NCBI GenBank assembly: GCA_028023455.1 | Contig: JAQFVV010006341.1 | Coordinates: forward strand, 1,984,001-2,048,000 | Source of the DNA: Epiperipatus broadwayi | Lineage: Eukaryota; Onychophora; Udeonychophora; Euonychophora; Peripatidae | DNA: 64,000 nucleotides | Direction: 5' to 3' | Part shown: piece by piece, positions 1 to 11,109 of the stretch | Position numbering within the stretch: the stretch's first letter is position 1 | How the letters are laid out: every line of letters begins with the position of its first letter | The notes under the pieces: model-generated | Told to the model about the DNA's origin: nothing | Databases searched by the model: none | What the model saw: only the letters and a program-made list of their open reading frames with translations | Made by a program: the position numbers and the translations under genes

Positions 1-255
1 GATACATTTATTGCCTTGGCATTCTCTATTTGTGTAATCCATTTCATTTGCCATTATTTTTTCGTACTTGATATGGGTAGATTTTTTTACAACAAGCTTA
101 TATTTCCTATATTAATTATACAAGCAACATTATTGGTTTACCACTTGATTATATGGACAAGAAAAAGATTACATTTCCTCAGTCTCATACAAAATATCAG
201 TAAATATATATTAGGTAATGCAATTTGTGTTTTGTAAATAACAACAATATTGTTG
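1..255. other. A+T-rich flank, nothing recognised
   Basis: The stretch contains a 73-codon open frame on the + strand (16-237) with a leucine/isoleucine-rich, membrane-like composition. It has no recognisable motif, and chance frames of this length are common elsewhere in the window. I do not call it a gene. Confidence 0.6.
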
Positions 256-504
256 AGCACATACAAATATATAGTTGAATCAAGCAAAGATATTACACTG
301 GAGAACAAGCCATGGAATCAGCATAACAATAGGAGAATTAATAGACTTTACCCAAATTATCTCCACTGAAGGTTTGGAAAAGCAATGTAGGAGTCTTTAT
401 AGGCTTATCTGATCTATATTATAAGTTCTATATACTTCTGAGCTCATAATGCTAATACAGATAAATACCATATTAATAAGTATTGTATAACTATATGTTA
501 ATAT
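256..504 (+). repeat. Interspersed repeat, copy 1, left half
   Basis: This segment matches 7300-7494 and 7972-8060 in the same order. Shared blocks include AATCAAGCAAAGA, GATCTATATTATAAGTTCTATAT against CAATCTATATTATAAATTCTATAT, and TAATGCTAATACAGATAA. The match stops at 504 and resumes at about 3376, because an LTR-like element (505-3375) sits inside this copy. The parent element type is not recognised. Confidence 0.7.
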
Positions 505-3375
505 TGTACCGGTTGAAATTGTATGTTAACTCAACACAATTCACAGCTTGGGTAAAAATATCTCGAATCCAACCATACACGAAATCAAAGATAAAGAATA
601 CTTATGGATTGTGCCTGTTTATCCACTCTCTAAATCTATTAACTAATTAACAACATTTTCGAGGCAAGCAATTAATCTTGTTTACACTCCGGCCCACTAG
701 CATCAATGGTGGAGCATGAGCCTCAACTAATTCTAACGTCTAACTAATATTAATTCTAATTAGACCTATCCATTGACTTAAATATAATAATAGTGTGTAT
801 GTGACCTTGAGTCATCAGATAGCAGCACAATAATTAATTAGAAAAGATAATTTTAGAATGAAATGAATTGAGACGAACCACAGGTAGCTTAAATTTACGT
901 ATATATTTTTAATAAAACATTGGTATAATTTATCTAAAGTCCCTCTGTTTTTATTTCCGAAATTAGTTAACATAAATTTCTATTCTGTCATTAATTATGC
1001 CTCAAGTAAGGGAGCGATATAGTTCATATGCCAATTTAACAATGTAAACGATTTTTATGAGTTTTATGGAAGACGCTCACTCAAGTCTGAGATATACGAA
1101 ACAAATATCAAATAGCCTATTTTAAACATAACTTTATTATAAGTGCAATTATTTTTAAGAGAGAAATAATTAACTCATATTCCAGGAATTGGTTTTGGAA
1201 AGAGTGACATATTTAAAATATAAATGGATCGCGATATTCGCAAATAAATATTTTAAGATTTTAAAACACATAAATTAATCAGATTGTAGTCAATCCACCA
1301 TGATGTGCTCAGAATAAAAGAAAGTTAACAAACTCAGCATTCGATATTACATTACCAGCCTAGACTCAATTCATCTGCCCTATTCCAGTGACGCCAAGAA
1401 ATAAAGAGAGAATGGTCTGCACTATTAGCAAACCTAAAATATTTCAGATGAAAGTATGAGAATCGCCAAGGCAAGCTAAGCTCAGCTTATTCCGGGTCTT
1501 CCCATTTTGGCTTTCATATTCTGATAAGAAAATTCATGGCCAATAAAATCATCACATGGTCTAATTCTGATCTAGCGGTCACCAAGAACAAAAGACAAGT
1601 AATCGAGCAAAATGCCAGCAAGGCAAAATACGAGTCGTGGAGAATATATTTTAGAATTTAACTATATAATTGTGCTGAGCTATAAAGATTGCACAAATAT
1701 TATATGGATTGACCAAGATCAGATCAACAAGAATAAAATAAGCATTAATTATTATTACGAATATCCTTTTATAAGCGACACGTCTCTCCCTTCAACACAA
1801 AATCCCACTAATATTTCAATTAACATTCTATTACTCTCTTTATTATTTAGCATGGATATAATTTTCTAAACCCCCTCCCTTTCACTTTTTAAAAATGAAA
1901 TAATATAACTAAACAAAATCTCATGCTTGAATCTAGGGTCTCCCCACAACTAAATTGTGTACGCATAAATATTTTAAAAAACACATAATAATATAAAATG
2001 GTTTCATCTTGACAAAACAAAGGTTGCTCCAAGTATTAATCTTTCAGAGCTAGAGAATTATTCATTTTTATTTACCAACAAACATTGATCGGGAAATAGA
2101 CAGCAAAATATTTATTTAAATAAAGCTTTGAACAAATTGGCATTTATTCATTTCATTTAAGTAAATAATAATATTTCTAAACCCCATTAGAAGAAAGTTT
2201 TAGCATTAAGAGACATAACTTTAAGACAGATAGAATGAGAGCAAAGACATTAGATTTAGAATGATAGCAAGTATAATTTACAGAATATTAGTTAAACATT
2301 TATATTACATTATGGGGATTTCATTTTAGAAGACATTAAAAATAGCAAAAATTACATTATCGAGTCACTGGAATTTTAAAAAAATAAATTAGGCGGTTAG
2401 AAATAACAAATTGGAACATATTAACTAATTTATTCTGAGTCCTTGTGGAAGTTTGGATCCCATGATGAAATATGAATTTCTGCACAGACATAGCTAGCTA
2501 TGTATTTTAATATGAGAGTTCAACAGTTCACAATTACACATATTGACGAAGTTTTTCCAGCATAAGGTATTTGATGATCATCTTTGGGACAGCGGGAAGA
2601 TGGGCAGGCTACAAAGGCCGTCTACTCCGCTACCATGCTTCTAAACATTTATTGAAAATTTAACTGGCGTGGGTTCGTCAGGCAATCGCTGACAAAAACT
2701 ATGACTGGCTGATCTCTATTGTTCTCCTGGGCTATTTATACCTTTTTCTGACTATGTTTGGGAAATTCCCTTTTTCATGCGTTCCAGGCTAAGTTATGGC
2801 TATGTTGGAATTCCGGTGACCGCAATTATAAACTTAACATATATTTGCATTGTATTCCTGGGATCCACTCTCCCGATAAACCCAATGATATAATTGTTTC
2901 ATATCTAATTTTAATTAATTGTAGATTTGAAGAATTTATATTTCAAATATCTTTTCCATTTTTATTTTACTTCAATTAGAAAATCCATTACCATTTTTTG
3001 TTAATGAATTTTCTTTTGTTTGATGCTATGGAATGTTAGTAGAGTTTATCATGAAAACAAATCTCCAGAATAAAATACTTAAAAAAAATAGCATATTAAA
3101 ATTTATTTATTGATTTTTATAAAAGTTTTCATCTGCAATTATATATAAGTATTTGCATATATATATATCTGGGCCCCTCCAATATTTATAATAAAAACAT
3201 TTTAAATAAAATTGATATTTTAATCATTTATTTGGTGGACTAAAATTTAAATGTACCTAAAATGGCAGACGGAAAGTTTTATAAACATCGTAACATGTGT
3301 GGATCTGGTTTGATCCTAGTCTAGCAATCTTGAAAGACTTGAAGCGTGGATCTGGTCTACAGATCCATTGCTTCA
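505..3375 (-). mobile_element. LTR-like insertion with 4-bp target duplication
   Basis: The insertion interrupts an older repeat whose uninterrupted form is seen near 8060-8100. Read on the + strand it begins TGTACCGG at 505 and ends TTCA at 3375, so it has TG...CA ends. It is flanked by ATAT on both sides (501-504 and 3376-3379). On the minus strand a TATAAATAG box lies near 2735-2743, followed about 100 bp later by an AATAAATG poly(A)-signal-like site near 2646. That is the U3-R-U5 order of an LTR. There is no long frame inside. At 2.87 kb it is long for a solo LTR, so it may be a solo LTR with its own insertions or a non-coding derivative. The 17165-18470 element shares the TGTACCGG terminus, flanking ATAT and a minus-strand TATAAATAG. 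Confidence 0.5.
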
Positions 3376-3580
3376 ATATATAAATACAATTTCCACTGAT
3401 AAGCATTACTATTGTTATATACCATTTGTGCTACCTGATTACTAGTTGAAAATAAAAGTTATTTAATTTACTTTATAGTGGAATATTTTTATTTTGTTCT
3501 ATAATAAACATTTGAATCCCTTCATGTTTAGTCACTACAATTTAAGTCTGGTTTTGAACTAAAGATAACAATTATTGCAG
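3376..3580 (+). repeat. Interspersed repeat, copy 1, right half
   Basis: This is the continuation of the repeat at 256-504 beyond the LTR-like insertion. It matches 8065-8220: TGTTATATACCATTTGTG against TGTTATATACTATTTATG, and TTTGAATCCCTTCATGTTT in both. Confidence 0.7.
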
Positions 3581-3932
3581 TTGGAGAATCTGCATATCCA
3601 GAGTTTTATAAAATCAACTAGTAAGAATAATCTGAAAGTCTAAAAATAAATAGCTTATAGACCCAAATAATAGTGTAACACAATGTAGCATAAGTGAATT
3701 TGATGTTAACAATGCTGCAGATTGGGAAATATATGTAAAACATTTAAATACATATTTTAGTGTCAATTCCACAAAGGACGAAACTCACTATTTTACTCTT
3801 AGTTACAAGTCTTAGGGTTTTAAAAATAACAGTAGGCTCTGAGAACTTGATGAACCTGAAAATATCCCCCATGCTAAATTGGTAAAGAAACTTTCTTAGC
3901 ACATTAATCCTAAATTTTCCAAACATATAAAC

Positions 3933-4091
3933 TGTTTACACTTGTGAGATAGATCTAAGAAGGGGAGAGGGTGCACAAAATATAGCTTGTTTACACTTGT
4001 GAGATAGATCTAAGAAGGGGAGAGGGTGCACAAAATATAGCTTGTTTACACTTGTGAGATAGATCTAAGAAGGGGAGAGGGTGCACAAAAA
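3933..4091. repeat. 55-bp minisatellite, three units
   Basis: Three head-to-tail units start at 3933, 3988 and 4043 with a period of exactly 55 bp. The unit begins TGTTTACACTTGTGAGATAG and contains GGGGAGAGGGTGCACAAAA. Units 1 and 2 appear identical, and the third diverges only at its end. The near identity suggests recent expansion. Confidence 0.95.
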
Positions 4092-4440
4092 CAGTGATAC
4101 AGCCTTAAAAGAAATAGCAAATAAATGTCTACACCATTAATATCTTGAGGAAACTTTTATTTGAGCAATTATTGTAGAACATGTCCAATATAAATTTACA
4201 ATAGTAATTCTTAACAATCCTCAACTTTAGCATTTCAGAGGTATGAAAAAAAGCATAACATATGAACTAATTTTAAAACATGCTAAAAAAAATTACGAAT
4301 CTTATATATGTAACATTAATAAATAAACCTCTGCCCATCCAAATTTGAAATGTTATCACTGTAGTAGTGCATAATACTTCGTCAAAAACTGTAACTGGAT
4401 AAGTGCAAATGTTGTGACAAGATAAATCACGTTTGCTGGA

Positions 4441-4797
4441 GTGAACAAAACAAATAGTGACAGTCTTCAACAAGTAATGATAATAATTGATATCTGCAAT
4501 AAACATATTGCGATTGAAATTGACAGTGGAGCCAGATATATCCCTTATACTGTAGACAGATCTAGAAATCGTTATTCAAATAGATTAAAAACTTTTCCAA
4601 AGATACTAAGATTTGAGATGAAGGCTATAGAAACAAATAGTGAATTTTTAAAAATAATTGGGATAGTTAAAATACTACTTATAGATAAACAGTGTTATAA
4701 AATTAAAACTATTCATTGTAAAGATCAAATTAAGGCTATTATTAGGCTGGGAATTGAAATGCAAACTTTGTATCCAGAATTTTTTAGATCAGGATAA
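4441..4797 (+). pseudogene. Gypsy-type aspartic protease remnant
   Basis: An open frame of 118 codons contains A-I-E-I-D-S-G-A-R at about residues 22-30. This is the D-S/T-G-A active-site motif of retroviral-type aspartic proteases, which act as homodimers to mature the Gag-Pol polyprotein. It is followed by a region compatible with the domain leading into RT. The usual ILG flap end is not obvious. The frame ends at a stop at 4795-4797, before the RT motifs that begin about 240 bp downstream, so the polyprotein is broken. Identification rests on the motif plus its position just upstream of a clear gypsy RT. Confidence 0.65.
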
Positions 4798-5037
4798 GGG
4801 AAAATTAAAACAGACCTAGTCGTAATTGAGTTGCATGAAGATGTAAAAAAAACCATACTATAAAGCAGGTAAGGTACTTGTTTGCACTGAGAATAGAAGT
4901 TAATGAAGCTTTGGATGCCCTTGTTAAAAAAGATATATTAACAGCTGTTGAAAATAAAATGAGCTACTTCTATAGTTATCATCTCAAAATCTGGGCAAAT
5001 TTGAATATGTGTTGAATATTGAGCCACAGTAAATAAA

Positions 5038-5400
5038 GCATTACCAAAAAATTATTATCCAGTTCCCAATGTAAGAGAGATGCTAGCCCATTGGTTAGAT
5101 GTTAAATTCTTTACAAAACTAGATCTTAAAGCAGCTTTTCATCAAATATCCGTATCTGAGGAAACAGCTAAGATACTATTATAACTCGTAAAGAGTTATT
5201 TATGTACAATCATCTTACTTGCAGAATAATTCCAGCCCTAACCTTCTAAGTGAAAATTGACACTATTAAAAGAAATAGATGGTGTCCCACTATGTTTTGA
5301 TGATGTAGTAATAATTCCTAACTGAGAAGAAATTCTGCAAAAGAGAATTAAAAAAGGTATGTAATTGATTCTGATTTTGGAGCTGCATTTAAACTCTTGA
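5038..5400 (+). pseudogene. Gypsy-type reverse transcriptase remnant
   Basis: Translation from 5041 gives Y-P-V-P-N-V-R-E-M-L followed by F-F-T-K-L-D-L-K-A-A-F-H-Q-I. This is the conserved fingers and palm-A block of Ty3/gypsy RT, with the catalytic aspartate in the LDL segment. Further on, G-V-P-L-C-F-D-D-V-V (5281-5310) corresponds to the palm-C Y-x-D-D motif. Stops at about 5180 and frame changes between these motifs show that the enzyme is dead. RNase H and integrase motifs follow in the expected order. Confidence 0.85.
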
Positions 5401-5689
5401 TAAATGTATATGGTGTGCTCGAGAAATAAAATTCTAAGAGATATTATTTCAAGAAAAAGAATAAAGCTTAATCCAGGAAAAAAAAAGAAGCCCTTAAAAA
5501 TGCTCAGAGGTCGAGAAATATTAAACAGTTGTATGCATTTTTTGGACTTTCTCTGGGGAGGGGGGGGCATATGGCTATACTATGTGAGTTACTTAATAAA
5601 GGAAAATACTGGACTTGGAAGCAGAAGCATTTTAGATCAAAGATCTAATAATATCAGCCCAACTGTTGGTTTTGTTTAATAATAACTTG

Positions 5690-5945
5690 AATATAATCTT
5701 AACAACTGATGTGTTAGACTATGGAATTAGTGTTGCATTTAACCATGCTTTCCATAGCAGTGATCATCTAATTAATAGTTTACATGTTAAGAACAGTAGT
5801 AAAATCTAAAAAAAAAAAAAATACAGCCTATTAGAGAAAGAATTATTAGCTATTATTTGTGCTGTTAAAAAATTCCATCATTATCTTTACAATCGTTCAT
5901 TCAAAATAATTGCAGGCCTCTATCCATTACTGCGAATATTCTCTA
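5690..5945 (+). pseudogene. Gypsy-type RNase H remnant
   Basis: T-D-V-L-D-Y-G-I near 5704 matches the TDASxxGxG start of the gypsy RNase H domain. Y-S-L-L-E-K-E-L-L-A-I-I-C-A-V-K-K-F (5822-5877) matches the YSxxExExLAIVxAxxKF block that carries the catalytic glutamate, followed by H-H-Y-L-Y. The two blocks are in different frames and separated by a poly-A run at about 5805-5820. The domain would degrade the RNA strand during reverse transcription; this copy cannot be expressed as one protein. Confidence 0.8.
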
Positions 5946-6205
5946 ATTAAAAAATGGCACTTGAACATAAGTTCATGAATAGTACGCTAGAACAATAGAT
6001 TATCTGTATACAATTATAAAATCAGAATTTAAACTGAAAAATCGAATAAAGCTTGTAAATGCTTTCTTGTATGTTCCAAACCAACCACAAAAATAGAAAA
6101 AGTCATAAATTTTAAATCATATTGGTATCTGGAAGTCAAAACTGATAAAAATAATCAAACTCTAGTGGCATGAACAAAATCTGATCTTAGCTACCAGATA
6201 CAAAA

Positions 6206-6660
6206 GTGGATAAGGAATTACAAATGGCCAGAAAAATCTCTAAATCCATATGGAATTTGGATGACAAATTGTCCATAAATAGGGGCTGCATCTTAGGTGG
6301 CAATAAAGTATTGATTAATATTGGAGTTATTGCATATTGTCATTCTGGCATTTGTGAGAGCAAAAGCACTTGCAATTATGTGTGGTAACCTGGAATTGAT
6401 TGAGATATCAAATCCTACATTAAAAGGTGGAGAAGATATCAGTTATCAGCAAAGATACAACAAAGCAATTTACACTATAGTCAAAAATCATGCACATTGA
6501 TCAAGCAGGTCCATATGAAGGTTGTAGAATTTTATAGTGATTGATATGAGCTCTAAATGAGTTGAATATAAAATTATCATAAATATAAATAAAAACAATC
6601 AGATTGCTAAAAGAATTATTCTCAATTTACTGATCTTCAGATGGTGCAGGATTTGCTTTG
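6206..6660 (+). pseudogene. Gypsy-type integrase remnant
   Basis: The frame 6206-6388 ends with H-S-G-I-C-E-S-K near 6340, resembling the HxGxxRxK part of the HHCC zinc-binding region. It is followed by V-W-stop-P-G-I-D, the usual YWWPG block interrupted by stops. Around 6494-6560 lie H-I-D-Q-A-G-P-Y and, after a frame change, F-I-V-I-D-M-S-S-K. These match the start of the DDE core (the D of the HxDxxGP motif, then VxDxxSKW). The downstream catalytic residues are not recognisable. Confidence 0.7.
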
Positions 6661-7494
6661 GCTGAATTTGAGAACTTTTAGAGTATATTCAAACTTTAAC
6701 ATATTATACTGAATCAAATTGAATAGCAGAAAAGAAAAGAACCACCGCTAAAACAAATATTAATTAAAAACAATAAAATCAATATGCAAGAAATCATAAA
6801 TATGGTTTTTCTAATACCAGCATATTATTTTGTTTACAACTATAGAAAAATCAACTGTAGAATTATTAATAGGACACTCCATAGTAAAATATCCATTCTG
6901 ATTCTTGGAGAAAATTTTAGACACTTACTGATATTCAGAAAAGGTGAATAGAAGAAACTGTGACCAAAATCATTTCTATCTAAAAAAGTGGAAGTACACA
7001 AATCACATCCAGAAGAACTGGACAAATCCTGCTGAGGAAACAAATCTCAATCATAAATCACCAGAAGTAAGCAATAAAAAAGGGAAGTTATATTTACAAC
7101 AGACTATATAGGCTCTGAACTATCAAAATTAGAACAACAAAATAATGTCTCAGAAGCCTCAAACTGAAAAATCAACAGGTAAGACAATCTCCTATGTATT
7201 TAAAAATTTATAAGTGGAGCAATGGAAAAAATTGAAATTCAGTGAAGTGAGATTAAGGTAATGCTGTGTGCATTTTATAAATATCAACAAAATATTAAAG
7301 TATATATAATTAAATCAAGCAAAGAATATAACAACGGAAAACATTCTTGTGAACTAATGATCATTTCAAAGAAAGATTCTAATAAAATACATTAATTATA
7401 GAATCAGTGAAGTAAGAATAAGATTAATGGGATCTTTGCTGAATGTCTGGAAAGGGATCTGAGACTTTATTTACAAGTCTACCCAATCTATATT

Positions 7495-7959
7495 CACTTG
7501 ATCACCTTTTCTTATGCTTGCTCATAACTGTTATTAAAACAGGCAAAACTCTCCATACAGTAGTGCCACTCAGTGCAAGCCAGAGTAATCAATGGATGCC
7601 AGAAGGCTTGTGCATAAAATCCCTATCTAGTGCCTACTCGTCCAATATCCCAGACTATATGACCATATAAGCTAATGAGCTTAGATTGAAAATATTGTGT
7701 TTTCAATTATATTCTCATAGTTTTGTAGTTAAGTATAGATAAAAGAGGCTGATGAAAGGTTGCATTAGATCCTAAGATCTAGGTGCAGTGCACTCAAATC
7801 CAAGGCTCCTCACTGATGAAGGCCACAAGCCAGAAACTAGTCTGGTAATATTGGATGAGTAGGCACTAGATAGGGATTTTATGCACAAGCCTTCTGGCAT
7901 CCATTAATTATCTCTGGCTTGCACTGACTCACACTACTGTATGGAGAGTTTTGCCTGTT
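7495..7959 (+). mobile_element. Foldback retroposon with 12-bp target duplication
   Basis: The insertion is flanked by CCAATCTATATT at 7483-7494 and 7960-7971. Its arms, 7537-7660 and 7850-7959, are inverted complements that share CAGGCAAAACTCTCCATACA and its reverse complement. The loop (7661-7849) carries the rest of the family sequence, including a hammerhead-like motif at 7811-7852. The same 3' end (GGAGAGTTTTGCCTGTT) occurs at 25780, 35577 and, inverted, at 55667. The variable-length target duplications and 5'-truncated copies argue for retroposition rather than DNA transposition. The 75-codon frame at 7443-7670 runs through the arm and is not a gene. Confidence 0.75.
7811..7852 (+). ncRNA. 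Hammerhead-like motif (weak) in foldback retroposon
   Basis: CTGATGA (7813-7819) is followed by a possible stem GGC/GCC closing CACAA, then GAAAC (833-837 of the same thousand) and a GGTA that could serve as the cleavage triplet. The base pair expected next to GAAA is an A-A mismatch, and stem I is not convincing. The motif may be a decayed ribozyme or chance. Related copies at 62540 (inverted) and 63030 are further degraded. Confidence 0.3.
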
Positions 7960-8220
7960 CCAATCTATATTATAAATTCTATATGCCTTAGAGTTTATAA
8001 TGCTAATACAGATAAGTAATGTATTAATAAATATATAATTATATGATAGTATGTAAATATCTTTATTTCCTACTAATAAGGAGTGTTGTTGTTATATACT
8101 ATTTATGTTATCTAATTACTAATTGAAACATTTTTTTTTTTCTATATTAACGTTTGAATCCCTTCATGTTTTGCATCTTCAGTTTAACCATTGGGCTTCA
8201 AACCAAATATAACAGATAAT

Positions 8221-8960
8221 TACTAAAAAAAAAAAATTATTTAAAGGAAATCATGATTAAGCCTAATAGAATTAAAGAGATACTTGCTATCTTTTATTCT
8301 CATTTAATTAATAGGAATGCACTCACCCATCCAGTATCAATATATAAGTTATTTTTGTCTTCACATCATTTAAAAATAAATTATATATTATTATTAGAAT
8401 CATATCAGATATATGCATTTGTTTATTCTTTTAAGTAATTTTAATTAAAATAATGTGTATCTAAATTTAAACATTTTAAATATTTATTTGGATTATAAAA
8501 TAATTAGCTAATATTCATTTGATCCATACCTTTAACTGAAAGGTACCTTAAAGAAACCAAGCAAGAAAATTTCTATTGTCCATTCCTTACATTCTTATCA
8601 TTTAGTGTTTTTATTATTCTGTGATTATTCATATATTAAGTGAATATGGATAAGCTGTTTACCAACATACCTCAGCCAGTGTGATGAGTTTGCTGGGTTT
8701 TTATTTCTGAATTTAAGATCAAGAAATATTGCGGACTTTGTTTTCACTTGCCTGATAATTCTTAACTGAAATACCTGTTGAATTTTCTTGAAGGCAGATT
8801 AAATTTGTGAGTATGATCAATTTTTATATATAGATAGATATTTACAATTATAGTAGACAAACCAAATTTTGGCCCTTATTCTTAGGAGGCTGTAGATCAG
8901 AATAAGAAGTGAAAAAGCAATTGATTTAAAAAATGGACATATACTTTTTTACAAAGACAC
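8221..8960. other. A+T-rich spacer, nothing recognised
   Basis: A 61-codon frame at 8253-8438 has no recognisable motif. No repeat structure was seen. Confidence 0.6.
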
Positions 8961-9017
8961 ATACATTGAAAAGTAAATGGAATGGATTCATTATAAATAA
9001 AAAATGGAAGAACAATA

Positions 9018-9224
9018 GTGGAGATTGATGGTATATCAAACAGAGTAGTAAGATTAGTTATTCAAATTAATGGAAGATGCCAATTGCAGATAGTTCAAGT
9101 TTATGCCTCAACAAATTCTCCTTGCAATAAAGAAATAGAGGATTTTTATATGGATGGACAAAATATTTTTGCTCAGACCAAGCAATACTTTAAAGAGACT
9201 TTAATACTAGAATTAATAAACAAT
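9018..9224 (+). pseudogene. RTE-type LINE AP-endonuclease remnant
   Basis: The 69-codon frame contains a stretch of the form V-x-R-L-V-I-Q-I-N followed by L-Q-I-V-Q-V-Y-A-S-T and then E-I-E-D-F-Y. This matches the exonuclease-endonuclease-phosphatase fold segment of RTE-like LINEs, typically QIVQVYAPT...EEIEEFY. The enzyme nicks the target DNA to prime reverse transcription. The following GDxNAK block and the catalytic SDH end are not recognisable, so the domain is inactive. Recognition depends on this one block plus the RT remnant downstream. Confidence 0.7.
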
Positions 9225-9954
9225 TGAAAGATGAAAATCCAGTGTATAATTTAGTTAGTCGTAATATCAAAACGAATGTGAATTACATAGAAAAAAAAAA
9301 ACTGATGTATATTTTTTTTTTGAGAAAATTGCTAAATAGACATGGAAGCATCCAAAAGAAGATACAGCCAAATTGGATTGTATTTTGACTATTAGAAAAT
9401 ATGTATTTCAAGGTTGTAATGTTCTTAGCAGATATAACACATGATGGTTAGGGAATATAAGATATATATTAATGCAAAATGAGATAGAAAAATTATTAAG
9501 AATTAGTACTTTAAAAAATCAGATTCTGCAAATAGTTCAGACTTGATTGAAAGTACTAAGAAGATAACCGATACTTTTTTAAGAATTGCAACCAAAATAG
9601 CTGGTGCAAAAGAGTAGCAATTTACCAATAAATTTTCTACTGAGACAAGATAATGTATGAAGAAAAAAATATGAATTTTTTTTTAGATGATCATGTTGTA
9701 AAATGTCAGCAAAAAATAGTTAATAAAAATGTAAGAAAATATTATTGTGAATTGGTGAGATTTAGAAGAGACTAAATCTCAGAAGTATAGAACAACATTT
9801 TGATATTAGAAGGAAAGTTATACAGCAATAAGAAAAAAAAAAAAAGGAACTAATAAAAAAAAATATGATGAAATGAGTGGAAGAGGTCTATAAAGAATTA
9901 TATAGTAATGAACAAGAAAAATTCATTTTCTGAATTGTTAAGTATTTTAAATGA

Positions 9955-11080
9955 AGGAATGAGATATACAATTAAATCTATGAAAAAGAGACAAGTTCCA
10001 TGAAATGGTGGAATTATTATAAAAAGACGCAGATGAAGAAATAGTAAAATTGTTGGCAAAGACATATACCAAATATCTAAATGGTAAAGACATACTAAAT
10101 ACTTGGTTGGAGAATGTAGTTGTACTTTCAAGAAAATTGATAAAGAAGATATTAAAAATTATAGATATATTAGACTTAACAGTTTTATATAAAATCTTTA
10201 TCAAGAGCATTACAATGTGTCTATAGCGAAGTTTGTCCCAATCAAAAGAACACTGGATTTAAAAGTGGTTTTAGCACAGCTGATAACATCAAATATTAAA
10301 AGAAATCGTAGAAAGGATCAATGAATATGAATTGTCAATATACTTTGAATATTTAGATTATAAAATATATTTGATTCTGTAGGCACTACCACAGTGATTA
10401 AAACTTTGGGTTATCAGAATGTAAAACCTGAATATTGTCAAATTGTGAAGAATATTTCTTTGTCAAAGTGCAAGATTACATCATAACACTTCATAACTTT
10501 TTACAAGAAATATGTGGATTAAAATAGAAAGTTAAAGGAGTACTTCAGAACTTCCAAAAATGTTTTGTAAGAGTTATCAACTGAAATTAATAAAATAGGA
10601 TTAAAGATAAATGCTAAAAAAACAAACTAAATTAATGTTCAACAGATTTTCTCAGTCAAATAAAATAAAAATTGATAATCATAAATTAGAAGTTAATGAC
10701 TATAAATATATTGTCAGATTATTAATACAAATGTAAACATTATGGATGAAATTAATCATAAAATTAAACTTGGATGGGGTGCTTTCAGTAGAAATAACTT
10801 ACTATTAAAAAAAATTGCCTATGTATCTGAACAGGCATTTCTTATTTAAAGATCTGAGACTTTGACACTTAATAGAAAAGCACTATAATACAGACTACTC
10901 AACAAAATATGGAGAAATGAATATTAAGAGTAACAAAAAGAATAATCTTACTCCCATCATTGAAAGGAATGAAAGACAAATGGAATTGGGATACACATAT
11001 TGCTAGAAGTGATGATAATGTGTAGTTGAAGTTTAAATCGAATCCCAAGAGATTATAAAAAGACTGCAAAAGACTTTATG
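9955..11080 (+). pseudogene. RTE-type LINE reverse transcriptase remnant
   Basis: In order, with frame changes: a K-S-M-K-K-R-Q-V-P block (9978), D-I-K-N-Y-R-Y-I-R-L (10150; NYRPISL in live elements), T-G-F-K-S-G-F-S-T-A-D-N-I (about 10252; GFRxGFSTxDHI), G-L-K-I-N-A-K-K-T (about 10600), and I-N-H-K-I-K-L-G-W-G-A-F (10750). A poorly kept C-terminal part ends in K-T-A-K-D-F-M-R-E-L near 11080. These are diagnostic of RTE-like LINE RT. The minus-strand frames at 9898-10210 are shadows of this remnant. Confidence 0.8.
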
Positions 11081-11109
11081 AGAGAACTGAACCTATAGTA
11101 GATCATTCT

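Larger units (their letters stand above)
4440..7080 (+). mobile_element. Degenerate Ty3/gypsy retrotransposon, pol region
   Basis: Frames broken by many stops and shifts still show the Ty3/gypsy pol order: aspartic protease, reverse transcriptase, RNase H, integrase zinc-binding motif, then integrase core. No LTR pair could be identified around it. The remnant could have been mobilised only by an intact relative, and it is old judging from the density of stops. A degraded LTR may lie in 7080-7290, where I see nothing definite. The domains are listed separately. Confidence 0.85.
7290..8220 (+). repeat. Interspersed repeat, copy 2, split by a foldback retroposon
   Basis: This is the second copy of the repeat at 256-504 and 3376-3580. 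It serves as the empty site for the LTR-like element at 505-3375, because its sequence reads straight through that point (8055-8100). It is itself interrupted by the insertion 7495-7959. Confidence 0.7.

Noticed and set aside
1612-1869. 85-codon frame
   Set aside because: It lies inside the LTR-like element, has no motif, and its composition matches the surrounding non-coding DNA.
3933-4091. CRISPR-like array
   Set aside because: The units are contiguous with no spacers, in an animal-type genome; this is a plain minisatellite.
7443-7670. 75-codon frame
   Set aside because: It starts in an old repeat and crosses into the arm of a foldback retroposon; the same sequence elsewhere is not open.
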